Shown here piece after piece: positions 1 through 6,825 of a stretch of DNA of 10,218 nt. Position 1 is the stretch's first letter; every line of letters starts with the position of its first letter. A program made the position numbers and the translations under genes. The stretch comes from Candidatus Helarchaeota archaeon (GTDB lineage Archaea > Asgardarchaeota > Lokiarchaeia > Helarchaeales > HEL-GB-A): contig JABXJU010000162.1 of NCBI GenBank assembly GCA_013375405.1, forward strand, positions 1-10,218, given 5' to 3'. The notes under the pieces are model-generated. The model saw only the letters and a list, made by a program, of their open reading frames with translations, did not search any database and was not told the DNA's origin.

Positions 1-2
1 CA

Positions 3-539
3 ACCAATCTCTTTTGTCAGAAATGCGGGACTGAAATTGAACCATTAACCTCCATGTATATTTCACTCGATAATGATGATTACCAAACTATAGAGTATAA
101 TCCTATTGACCTATCTGATTCCTCGCTTGCCCCCCCTTACCAAAATTATGCAGGGCAAGTAGAAGGATTCACCTTTCTCCATCTCTATGGAGTTTTTACC
201 GCAATTCTGAAGGCATTCCCATCGGTATCGCAAATGTTTCCAAGAGAGGAAAGGCTAAACTATGTCATGGAACTAAAAGATCTTCCTATAGAGGAGCAAT
301 ATGCCCTCTTTAATGCCATGATTGCCAGAAATTCTGCGCATGAAATGCGGAACCAATTGAACTATCTAATGAGGGAATTCAAAACTAGGAAAATAGAAGA
401 AAATTGGGTTCCAGCCTTGCAAATACTTGAAAAATTTGTTGATGTAGCATTAGCAGATGGGGATCGGGAGCTTCTTGCAGAGCTCATGCAATTATCAATT
501 CTAATTAAATGTTCGTTATTAAAAAGGATAGAAAAATGA
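3..539 (+). CDS. Zinc-ribbon protein, 5'-truncated by the window edge
   Basis: The frame is open from position 3, with no stop before the first visible ATG at 54. The 17 codons before that ATG include FCQKCG, the second half of a typical archaeal zinc ribbon, so position 54 is an internal Met. The true start, and probably the first Cys-x2-Cys pair, lie left of the window. After the ribbon comes a low-complexity linker of about 35 residues rich in D, S and P. A soluble, mostly helical domain follows to the end (178 visible residues), with no obvious transmembrane segment. The stop is TGA at 537-539. I do not recognise the helical domain. The ribbon suggests binding to a protein, nucleic acid or membrane adaptor, but that is only inference. 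The gene converges with the thioredoxin reductase gene about 107 bp away. Confidence 0.75.
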   Translation, partial: TNLFCQKCGTEIEPLTSMYISLDNDDYQTIEYNPIDLSDSSLAPPYQNYAGQVEGFTFLHLYGVFTAILKAFPSVSQMFPREERLNYVMELKDLPIEEQYALFNAMIARNSAHEMRNQLNYLMREFKTRKIEENWVPALQILEKFVDVALADGDRELLAELMQLSILIKCSLLKRIEK

Positions 540-646
540 ATGAGCCAGATAAAATTAATTGATGCCTCCAGTAATAGGGAGCAATAGGCTTGAAAATAGA
601 GATCTATGAGACAATAATAGGGGTATTTAAAATAAAATAAGTAATT
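540..646. other. Convergent intergenic spacer
   Basis: This AT-rich spacer lies between the stop of the zinc-ribbon gene (+) and the stop of thioredoxin reductase (-). Read on the minus strand, the bases just past the reductase stop are T-rich (about 625-646), which could serve as a weak archaeal terminator. I see no convincing hairpin, RNA gene or ORF. Confidence 0.4.
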
Positions 647-1597
647 TTAATCACTCCAGCCCTTGGTTTTTTTCTCGCCGTACCAGCCACCTTTGATGTA
701 AAGGTAGGCATTAACCGCGGCGATGGTGCCCTCACCCACTGCGGTTGAGACTTGGAGAATTCCACCAGTAATATCCCCTGCGGCAAAAATGCCCTCGATA
801 TTTGTTTCAGCGTGATTGTTCACAACTACAAATCCCTCTGAATCTAGGTTAAGTCCTAACTTTTTAGCTAATTCGTTATTAGGATTATCACCAATATGAA
901 TGAAAATTCCATCAGTCTCGATATCTCGTGTTTCACCTTGAGTATCAATTGTAACTGCTTTGACCTTCTCAGTACCTTTAATTTCTTTCACCGTAGTATT
1001 CCATAGAAACTTAACATTCTGCTTTATTAATTCCTGTTTGATGGTCTCTTCACCTCGTGTGGTCCCTCGTCGATGAACCAAGCTGACGTCGGATTCTAAA
1101 TCCGAAAGGTATTTAGCACTGACTACCGCAGTGTTACCCCCACCTACTACGAGGACCTTTTTATGCTTAAAAAAAGGGGCATCGCACATTGCACAATAGC
1201 TTACGCCTCTCCCGATAAAATCGACTTCTCCGGGAACCTCGAGTTTCCGTGGCTCTGAACCGACGGTAAGGATTATGGCTTTCGCAGTAAATTCCTCATT
1301 ATTTACTGTTAGAACACGGAAAATCGCCCCATTTTTTTGAATATCCACTACTTCTTCCACTTCTCGCACGTCGGCACCCGCGACTTCAGCATGTTCTTTC
1401 ATGAGATCCACTAATTCAGGTCCAGCAATTGCTTTAAAGCCAGGATAGTTTTCAATTAAGGGAGTAAGGGCTAACTCTCCCCCAGCCATAACCTTATCAA
1501 AGATTGCAGTTTTCAATCCATAGCGACCTGCGTAGATACCCGCGGCTAATCCGGCGGCGCCAGCACCTACAATTATTAAATCATAACTACGGGACAT
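647..1597 (-). CDS. trxB: Thioredoxin reductase (NAD(P)H- and FAD-dependent)
   Basis: This enzyme reduces the disulfide of thioredoxin-like proteins in the cytoplasm, using FAD and NAD(P)H. At 316 residues it has the normal length of the low-molecular-weight type. Visible motifs in order are the FAD-binding GAGAAG (11-16), the redox-active CAMC (135-138, usually CATC), the nucleotide-binding GGGNTA (152-157), the HRR plus R181 signature (175-181) and the C-terminal FAD motif AAGDITGG (272-279) followed by Gln. HRR and R181 normally read the 2'-phosphate of NADPH, so NADPH use is likely, unlike some archaeal reductases that lack this motif. The ATG follows GAAGAGG (minus strand of 1606-1612), a good ribosome-binding site. 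The gene lies 27 bp downstream of the small gene at 1625-1984 and is probably co-transcribed with it. Family assignment is firm. The thioredoxin partner is not in the window. Confidence 0.95.
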   Translation of the reverse strand: MSRSYDLIIVGAGAAGLAAGIYAGRYGLKTAIFDKVMAGGELALTPLIENYPGFKAIAGPELVDLMKEHAEVAGADVREVEEVVDIQKNGAIFRVLTVNNEEFTAKAIILTVGSEPRKLEVPGEVDFIGRGVSYCAMCDAPFFKHKKVLVVGGGNTAVVSAKYLSDLESDVSLVHRRGTTRGEETIKQELIKQNVKFLWNTTVKEIKGTEKVKAVTIDTQGETRDIETDGIFIHIGDNPNNELAKKLGLNLDSEGFVVVNNHAETNIEGIFAAGDITGGILQVSTAVGEGTIAAVNAYLYIKGGWYGEKKTKGWSD

Positions 1598-1624
1598 AAA
1601 ATTAACCTCTTCACGCTAAAAATA

Positions 1625-1984
1625 TTATTCATTATTAAGGAAATCATCTAATGTTGGAATTTTTTTCTGCGCCCCTTCCTTCGCGGTATTAATCCAGATT
1701 TTACGATTTTCCTCATAATCAATGAGGCCTTTGTCCTTTAGAAAGTTTAGGCAATAGGTAATTTCATCATTAGTGGGTTGAACTAAGATTTTCTTGCTCT
1801 CTCCCCCTCGATAAACTTCATAGGGGTTTTCTTCTATTTTCAAATCATTAATTTTACGGGAAATTGTGTCCCTTCTGCTTTCTTCGACGCTATTGAGATA
1901 ACTTAGAATACCTTGTTTTATCACGTTGAGGCGTGCCTTCTTATTGAACAATTCCTCATACGGTTGCTTCTCTTTCTCCGCCAT
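1625..1984 (-). CDS. Small protein, possible winged helix, upstream of trxB
   Basis: This 119-residue soluble protein belongs to no family I can name. The order of segments looks like a winged helix: a charged N-terminus (1-17), a helix (about 19-32), a second predicted helix with many basic residues (about 36-48), and then a helix, turn and strand at about 72-99. In that last part, a stretch ending KDKGLIDYEENRKIW resembles a recognition helix followed by a wing. The tail ends in an acidic segment (TLDDFLNNE). It has a single cysteine (C78). It is the first gene of the trxB operon, so a regulatory or redox-linked role is possible but unproven. The ATG at 1984 follows GTGATC, a partial match to the archaeal anti-Shine-Dalgarno complement, but only 2 nt away. 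No competing start is better. Confidence 0.7.
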   Translation of the reverse strand: MAEKEKQPYEELFNKKARLNVIKQGILSYLNSVEESRRDTISRKINDLKIEENPYEVYRGGESKKILVQPTNDEITYCLNFLKDKGLIDYEENRKIWINTAKEGAQKKIPTLDDFLNNE

Positions 1985-2072
1985 TCGATCACAAAGAAAC
2001 TACTTTTACCTACCATTGTTATTATTGTATAATTTAAAAAGGAATTTGCCATTCTAGGAATGATCTTCAAAG
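1985..2072. promoter_or_regulatory. Divergent promoter region with shared AT-rich TATA-like box
   Basis: This 88-bp spacer separates the trxB operon (-) from the GTPase gene (+). The only strong AT block is about 2027-2041 (TATAATTTAAAAA on the plus strand, TTTTTAAATTATA on the minus strand), which reads as an archaeal TATA box in both directions. It lies about 38 nt from the ATG at 2073 and about 50 nt from the ATG at 1984. With initiation about 25 nt past the box, this predicts short leaders of roughly 10-25 nt. Bidirectional use is inferred, not shown. Confidence 0.5.
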
Positions 2073-3002
2073 ATGAGTGAAAATAGCATGAGTGAACCTA
2101 TTATAAAAACGGTCTTTATTGGATTGGATAATAGCGGAAAAACCTCGATTCTCTACACACTAGAGGGGAAATTCGCGCAAATTGCTAATATTAAACCAAC
2201 TATTAGATTCACAAGAACTGATTTCAATATCCTTGGACTGCCTATTAAGATCTGGGATATGGGGGGACAAGAACAATATCGTATCGAGTATTTATCTAAG
2301 GAAAAATTTTTTATTGGTACCGATCTACTTTTTTATGTGATTGACGTCCAAGATACGAATCGGTTTACAGAATCCGTCGAATATTTCCTGAATATCCTTG
2401 AAGTTTTCGAAAAAATTAATCCTGACCAATATCCTCATATCGAGATCTTACTCCATAAGTCGGATCCCTATATTAAAGATCTTCCAGATTTGAAAAAGAA
2501 AGTCCAAACGCTGAAGGGACTCTTTTCCGAATTGGTAAAATTCGTGGATCTTACATTTCATGAGACTAGCGTTTATGATTTCGAATCATTGAGTAGGGCC
2601 TTTGTCAAAGGCACCCTGAAAGTTTTGCCGAAGGGAGAAATCATTCAGGAAGTACTTAAAGAATTTATGCAAAAAACAGAAAGCTCTGCAATTATGCTAC
2701 TTGATGATAACGTGCTAGTCATTGCAGAGAGTTATATAGATTCGCAAAGCAAGAATGTATGTCATATTTGCGGTCCTTACTTTGTCAATATGCTTGAAAA
2801 ACTCAGTAAATATGAACTTTTTGTACCTGATACGATTGAAGTGGAAATGCAGGGCTGGCTTTTCTTTAAACATATTAATTATTTAAAAACCCACTTTTAC
2901 CTAGTGTTCTTTACGAAAGTACATGAAAATTTCCACAAAATCAATGATTTGCTTCCTGCATTTACTAAGGACCTCTTTAATCTCATTAAATATATCCTAT
3001 AA
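2073..3002 (+). CDS. Rag/Gtr-type small GTPase with C-terminal roadblock-like domain
   Basis: This 309-residue protein has a complete Ras-superfamily G domain and a C-terminal domain like that of eukaryotic Rag (Gtr) GTPases. Rag proteins dimerise through that domain and position growth-signalling complexes on lysosomal membranes. Visible motifs are the P-loop GLDNSGKT (17-24), switch I with T43, DMGGQ (62-66), an unusual G4 HKSD (128-131) and a G5-like ETS (164-166). HKxD instead of NKxD matches RagA/B (HKMD). The segment LLFYVIDV and the order of motifs around ETSVYD also match Rag. The region from about 190 to 309 (IMLLDDNVLVIAES, then helix, then strands) fits the Rag C-terminal roadblock/longin fold. 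The P-loop wording is also Arf-like, but Arf proteins lack this second domain and have NKxD. The ATG at 2073 has a promoter at the right distance but little Shine-Dalgarno; an in-frame ATG at 2088 is an alternative. No partner GTPase is adjacent. Confidence 0.85.
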   Translation: MSENSMSEPIIKTVFIGLDNSGKTSILYTLEGKFAQIANIKPTIRFTRTDFNILGLPIKIWDMGGQEQYRIEYLSKEKFFIGTDLLFYVIDVQDTNRFTESVEYFLNILEVFEKINPDQYPHIEILLHKSDPYIKDLPDLKKKVQTLKGLFSELVKFVDLTFHETSVYDFESLSRAFVKGTLKVLPKGEIIQEVLKEFMQKTESSAIMLLDDNVLVIAESYIDSQSKNVCHICGPYFVNMLEKLSKYELFVPDTIEVEMQGWLFFKHINYLKTHFYLVFFTKVHENFHKINDLLPAFTKDLFNLIKYIL

Positions 3003-3011
3003 CCTTCAAAT

Positions 3012-3093
3012 TAATTATAAAAAGGACTTATCCTAGGATAAGTAAACCTGCTTGGAAGAGAAAAAAAGGACTAATTTAACAGAATAAAAAGGT
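3012..3093 (-). terminator. Terminator region of the downstream Tes-like gene
   Basis: Downstream of the stop at 3094-3096, the minus strand carries three T-tracts in succession, each preceded by CC: about 3086-3092, 3061-3069 and 3019-3025. The palindrome 3026-3043 sits just before the last one. Serial T-tracts are the usual archaeal intrinsic termination signal. No comparable T-run occurs on the plus strand here, so the GTPase gene may depend on something else. Confidence 0.6.
3026..3043. repeat. 18-bp perfect palindrome between convergent genes
   Basis: ACTTATCCTAGGATAAGT is identical to its reverse complement. As RNA it could form a 7-bp stem closed by a CUAG tetraloop. On the minus strand it is followed by CCTTTTTATAATT, so it most simply acts as part of the terminator for the Tes-like gene at 3094. 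A protein-binding dyad is the alternative. Confidence 0.7.
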
Positions 3094-4791
3094 TTAAGAA
3101 TAAAGTTTAGGGGCGGGTATTTCTTTCTTTTCCTCTTTCGTGATGGCTTGAGCCATTAATAGTTCGTTTTCAATACGTGGGCGGTGAATTGTGTTCATGG
3201 TGCAGAAAGGAACAGCCATAACTTGACCAGTTTTTGGAGAAACATATCCGTAATGCACTAGGCATCGGGATGTCCGTTCGACATCCATGTTATATCCATC
3301 TTGGAAGTGCATCATCGCCAATAATAAATTTGAACCCTTTACGAGCCAGTCGGCAGATGTCTCACGGCTGCTGGTAAGCATTGTTCTGATGAATAATTCA
3401 GCCCGCTTGACGAAATTATCAACTCCATCGGTAAAAGGATTTTTCATACAGGTGAGCAATTCTGCAACTAATCGTGCTTTTTCTACGGTTTCTTCGCTTC
3501 GATCTAAAACCTCCCCAATGGTACGGCTTATTAGACCGAGATTGAAAATATCCTTATATCTTCTTATCTTGCCTGTTCGCTTTGCTAATAAACGATTATA
3601 CCATTTTTCGGACACCCGAATGAACTTCGGGACATCGAATAATTTCGTGATGTCACGCATTTTTTTTGTCTTTGGATCAATAAATACAAAACTTCCGAAC
3701 CCGCAGTTCGCATTGCAAGTGATTTCGAGGGTTTCGCGTTGTCCACTGATCCATGAGGCAATTTTTGAGAATTTAGCAAGAGCTGGCATGGGATACATCC
3801 AACCAGTCTCCCCGTGCGTATAATCATCAATTGCCTTCATTAAATGAGATGATGTATACCGTAAGTTCTTGAGTTCTTTGTCCTCAACGCGCCCACAGAA
3901 GGAGATGGGCTGAAAGGAAATCACGCTAATAACATCGATATTGTCAATTGCGTAATCGACAATGTTACTAACTTGATTGTCATTAACACCTTTGGCAACG
4001 GTTGGGACGAGGCAGACATTGGGAAAGTTTATTTCACGACAGTTCTCAATGACCTTCTGTTTTAAGGCCCATAATTTCGCATTTCTCGTTTTCATATAAA
4101 CCTCATCATTAGTGCCATCAAATTGAAGGTAAATTGCGTTCAACCCAGCATCTACACATTCCTGGAGGTAATTAATATCTTTTGCAAAGCGGATCCCATT
4201 TGAGGCAACTTGGCGTTGAATATATCCAAGTTCCGTGGTCATTCGGATAATATCAGGTAAATCATCCCGGACAGTCGGCTCACCACCTGCATACATACAA
4301 CAAACGGGAGGTTGCTCTAAGTTTTCTCGAAAATGAGTGTAAATTTTTCTTAAATCTTCCATACTAGGCTCAATATTTTTCCCTCGTTCATTCAAGGCTG
4401 CGGCATAGCAGACAGGACACTTTAAATTGCAGCGATATGTAATATCAACAATTGCAATTGCAGGAGAATTTACGTGTTGTGGGCAAACTCCGCAGTCATG
4501 AGGACATCCTTTTAAACTTTTAGCTTGAGGATTTTTTATTTTCGCATCTGAGTTGAACGTATATTGTTGAATCCATCGGAAATGCGTAGCATTAATGGAT
4601 ATGAGATCTTTAAACTTTCCATGATCTTTACATTCTTTTACCATGAAAACTTGCCCATTTTCTTCAATGTAATCTGCATTTAATATCTGCTGACATTCTG
4701 GGCAAATACTCTTTGTTGAATGAATTAAACCATCAGCCATTTCTAACCAACTCAAGTTATTTCTTTTAGTTGTTTTAATAGGATACCTCAT
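3094..4791 (-). CDS. Radical SAM protein, Tes-like (tetraether lipid synthase family), copy A
   Basis: Tes enzymes couple the phytanyl chain ends of archaeal lipids into membrane-spanning tetraethers by radical chemistry. In this 565-residue frame the Cys motifs, in order, are CPEC (30-33) with C54 before DHG, CPHDCGVC (96-103), the radical SAM cluster CNLKCPVC (121-128), GGEP (169-172), CNANC (359-363) and the C-terminal pair C510 (CLVHYG) and C530 (PFCTMN). This multi-cluster layout with an N-terminal zinc/iron knuckle is the Tes signature. MoaA- and PqqE-like proteins lack it. The start is uncertain: the paralogue's N-terminus aligns with Met18 (ATG ending at 4740), giving 548 residues, while a TATA-like box near 4826-4838 would suit the longer form. 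About 60% of residues look identical to copy B. Substrate (archaeol coupling or another C-H coupling) cannot be read from sequence. Confidence 0.85.
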   Translation of the reverse strand: MRYPIKTTKRNNLSWLEMADGLIHSTKSICPECQQILNADYIEENGQVFMVKECKDHGKFKDLISINATHFRWIQQYTFNSDAKIKNPQAKSLKGCPHDCGVCPQHVNSPAIAIVDITYRCNLKCPVCYAAALNERGKNIEPSMEDLRKIYTHFRENLEQPPVCCMYAGGEPTVRDDLPDIIRMTTELGYIQRQVASNGIRFAKDINYLQECVDAGLNAIYLQFDGTNDEVYMKTRNAKLWALKQKVIENCREINFPNVCLVPTVAKGVNDNQVSNIVDYAIDNIDVISVISFQPISFCGRVEDKELKNLRYTSSHLMKAIDDYTHGETGWMYPMPALAKFSKIASWISGQRETLEITCNANCGFGSFVFIDPKTKKMRDITKLFDVPKFIRVSEKWYNRLLAKRTGKIRRYKDIFNLGLISRTIGEVLDRSEETVEKARLVAELLTCMKNPFTDGVDNFVKRAELFIRTMLTSSRETSADWLVKGSNLLLAMMHFQDGYNMDVERTSRCLVHYGYVSPKTGQVMAVPFCTMNTIHRPRIENELLMAQAITKEEKKEIPAPKLYS

Positions 4792-4819
4792 CGTTTCTTT
4801 TAAATTCTTACTTAATTAT

Positions 4820-4842
4820 TTGTAAATTATTTTATAGCAATA
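4820..4842 (-). promoter_or_regulatory. TATA-like promoter of Tes-like copy A
   Basis: On the minus strand CTATAAAATAATTT (about 4825-4838) resembles an archaeal TATA box. It lies 35-47 nt upstream of the ATG at 4791 and 85-98 nt upstream of the alternative ATG at 4740. A second AT block (TTTAAAAG, 4797-4804) would fit the 4740 start better. Its presence suggests that copy A can be transcribed separately from copy B. Confidence 0.45.
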
Positions 4843-4873
4843 AAATAGGGGGAACTTATAGTCATATCAAAGG

Positions 4874-4898
4874 ATTTCTTTGTCCCACCGAAAGAAAT
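4874..4898. repeat. Inverted repeat with 8-bp perfect arms between the Tes-like genes
   Basis: ATTTCTTT (4874-4881) is the exact reverse complement of AAAGAAAT (4891-4898), around the 9-base loop GTCCCACCG. It lies between the terminator-like T-tracts of copy B and the promoter of copy A. It could be an operator for copy A or an RNA hairpin in read-through transcripts. Confidence 0.5.
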
Positions 4899-4932
4899 AT
4901 AGAAAAAAACAGTTTAAAAATAGAAAATTAGT
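4899..4932 (-). terminator. T-rich terminator after Tes-like copy B
   Basis: Just past the TAA of copy B the minus strand reads T-rich, with runs TTTTC, CTATTTTTAAAC and GTTTTTTC. Such clustered T-runs are sufficient for termination by archaeal RNA polymerase. Together with the separate TATA-like box for copy A, this argues against a single tight operon. Confidence 0.5.
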
Positions 4933-6573
4933 TTAGGAATGAAGTTTTGGGACCGGAGTTTCTACCTCTTCTTCTTTTGAAACAGCTTGAGCCATTAATA
5001 ATTCGTTCTCTATTCGTTGGCGGTGGACAGCATTCATTGGACAGAATGGTACCGCCATAACTTTGTTCGTCTTCGGATCGATGTACCCGTAATGTACTAG
5101 GCATCTGGAGGCCCGTTCGACATCAAAATTATACCCATCTTGAAAATGCATAAGTGCTACTAGTAAATTATCCCCTTTGATAAGGTAATCAGCGGAAGAC
5201 TGTCTAGAACTATTGATCATAGTTCCAAGAAAGAGTCGGGCTCGTTGAACAAAATTTCCTATGCCATCGACGAGGGGATTCTTTAGAGTGGTCATTAATT
5301 CTGCAGCAAACCGAACCCTATCCGCTGTCTCATCACCTTTATCCAATAGGGCTCCGATGCCACGACTTAGGGGTCCGAAATTGAAAACGTCTTTGTATTT
5401 ACGCCCCTTTTGCTTATTCATGATGCGATTATACCATTTATCCGTAAGACGGATGAATTTCGGGACGTCGAAGAGCTTGGTCATATCCCGGATTTTTTTC
5501 GTCTTCTTATCGTAAAAGATAAAACTTCCGTAGCCACAAATTCCATGACATGTTAGTTCTAGCACATCGTCGATATTATTCAACCATGAAGCCACTTTTG
5601 CGAATTTGCTTAGCGCAACCATAGGATACATCCAACCGGTCTCCCCGTTCGTGTGTTTATTCAAAGCATCAAGGATATGAGAGGATGTATACCTTAAAGC
5701 AAAAAGTTTTTCTTGGTCAAAGCGGCCGCAGAGCGCTATAGGCTGGTAGGAAACGGTATTAACAACATCAATATTCTCTAGGGCGTAATCAAAAATTTTA
5801 GTAACCTGATCGTCATTTGAACCCTTCACAATGGTTGGAGTAAGGACCATATTGGGGTAATTCAGTTTTCGGCAGTTTTCAACGAGCTTCTGCTTGAGAT
5901 GCCAAATATCTGCGCCTCGGATTTTCTTATATACTTCAGCATCAACCCCATCGAATTGAAGGTACATTGTATTCATTCCCGCATCGATACACTCTTTGAG
6001 ATAGTCAATGTCCTTCGCAAAGCGAATCCCATTTGTCGCTACTTGGCGCTGTGCATACCCTAACTCTGTTGCCATGCGGAGAATATCCGGGAAATCATCA
6101 CGTAAAGTAGGCTCCCCTCCGCTAAACATAGCACACACTGGAGGCTGCGGTTCAATATTTCGGAAATGTGTATAGACTCTCTTCAAATCCTCGAAGGAGG
6201 GCTCGATTTTCTTCCCTTTTTCAGTATCCGCTACGGCAAAACAGACCGGACATCGCAAATTGCAGCGATAGGTAATATCACAAATGGCAATAGCAGGAGC
6301 CGATTTGTGGTTGCTACAAATTCCGCAATCCTGGGGACATCCCTTCTTCGGTTCTGCAACTTGAGGGGTGCACATCTTCGCTTCAGAATTATAAGTAAAT
6401 TGTTGTATCCAACGAAAATGTTTCGCGTTGATACTAACTAAATCTTTAAATGAACCATGCTCAGGACATGATTTCTGCATGAAGACTTGCCCATCTTCTT
6501 CAACATAATCCGCATCAATAATCTCTTTACATTCAGGACATATACTCTTCGTTTTATGTATTAGAGTTGCCAT
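4933..6573 (-). CDS. Radical SAM protein, Tes-like (tetraether lipid synthase family), copy B
   Basis: This 546-residue protein is the tandem paralogue of the gene at 3094 and has the same domain order. Motifs are CPEC (12-15), C36 before PEHG, CPQDCGIC (79-86), the radical SAM cluster CNLRCPVC (104-111), SGGEP (151-155), CHGIC (342-346), C491 in CLVHYG and C511 in PFCPMN. SGGEPTLRDD is the common form in the family. Copy A has YAGGEP at the same place with an extra Cys (VCCMY). Both copies end in a conserved tail (ENELLMAQA, then an acidic linker and PKLHS or PKLYS), so both are intact to the last residue. The start is well supported: ATG at 6573 follows GGAG (minus strand of 6583-6586) at 9 nt. 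Expected role is tetraether formation or a related lipid coupling at the membrane. Specificity is inferred from family only. Confidence 0.87.
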   Translation of the reverse strand: MATLIHKTKSICPECKEIIDADYVEEDGQVFMQKSCPEHGSFKDLVSINAKHFRWIQQFTYNSEAKMCTPQVAEPKKGCPQDCGICSNHKSAPAIAICDITYRCNLRCPVCFAVADTEKGKKIEPSFEDLKRVYTHFRNIEPQPPVCAMFSGGEPTLRDDFPDILRMATELGYAQRQVATNGIRFAKDIDYLKECIDAGMNTMYLQFDGVDAEVYKKIRGADIWHLKQKLVENCRKLNYPNMVLTPTIVKGSNDDQVTKIFDYALENIDVVNTVSYQPIALCGRFDQEKLFALRYTSSHILDALNKHTNGETGWMYPMVALSKFAKVASWLNNIDDVLELTCHGICGYGSFIFYDKKTKKIRDMTKLFDVPKFIRLTDKWYNRIMNKQKGRKYKDVFNFGPLSRGIGALLDKGDETADRVRFAAELMTTLKNPLVDGIGNFVQRARLFLGTMINSSRQSSADYLIKGDNLLVALMHFQDGYNFDVERASRCLVHYGYIDPKTNKVMAVPFCPMNAVHRQRIENELLMAQAVSKEEEVETPVPKLHS

Positions 6574-6765
6574 CTTTTACCGCTCCAAAGGTTTCGAGTT
6601 TTATGGTTTGAGTTAAATAGTTTTTTGTCTCATATAAATCAATATTTAGCTAGTTGTGAATTATTTCACAGACAGAAAACAGTTGGAAAATTTTTTCATT
6701 TTCCACTTAAGAAAAATAACTTGAGGAGATTTGAGTGGGAGAGGATGGATTTAAGCAATGAATTT
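6574..6765. promoter_or_regulatory. Divergent intergenic region between Tes-like copy B and the TFE-like gene
   Basis: This AT-rich spacer has a minus-strand TATA-like stretch (GATTTATATG, about 6631-6640), some 60 nt from the start of copy B. That would leave a leader of about 35 nt carrying GGAG. An inverted repeat TGGAAAA (6684-6690) and TTTTCCA (6699-6705) surrounds an eight-base T-rich loop in the middle. From 6721 to 6755 the plus strand is purine-rich. No ORF or RNA gene is apparent. Confidence 0.4.
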
Positions 6766-6793
6766 TTATAGTATTATGGTACTATAATATAGT
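6763..6793 (+). promoter_or_regulatory. Promoter with interlocking inverted repeats upstream of the TFE-like gene
   Basis: TTATAGTA (6766-6773) is the reverse complement of TACTATAA (6780-6787), with a 6-base spacer. The right arm also pairs with the next bases, ACTATA (6781-6786) and TATAGT (6788-6793), around one base. So three half-sites alternate in orientation. TTTTTATAG (6763-6771) is a TATA-box candidate about 60 nt before the TTG start, so a factor bound here would block or guide initiation. Operator function is inferred. Confidence 0.5.
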
Positions 6794-6825
6794 AAGAACT
6801 AATTTTACGGAAGGGTTTTGTAGTT

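Noticed and set aside
540..587. 15-codon ATG frame directly after the zinc-ribbon gene
   Set aside because: Too short, no clear ribosome-binding site of its own and no recognisable motif.
2073..3002. Arf-family GTPase
   Set aside because: The P-loop and DMGGQ look Arf-like, but the HKSD motif and the second domain fit Rag/Gtr better.
3287..3830. Plus- and minus-strand frames inside Tes-like copy A
   Set aside because: They lie wholly within a well-supported gene and show no family motifs.
5261..6441. Plus-strand frames inside Tes-like copy B
   Set aside because: Both overlap the conserved radical SAM coding sequence and have no recognisable motifs.
3094..6573. MoaA, PqqE or other cofactor-maturation radical SAM enzymes
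   Set aside because: The CPEC knuckle, the CPxDCGxC motif before the SAM cluster and the C-terminal CLVHYG and PFC motifs fit the Tes group.
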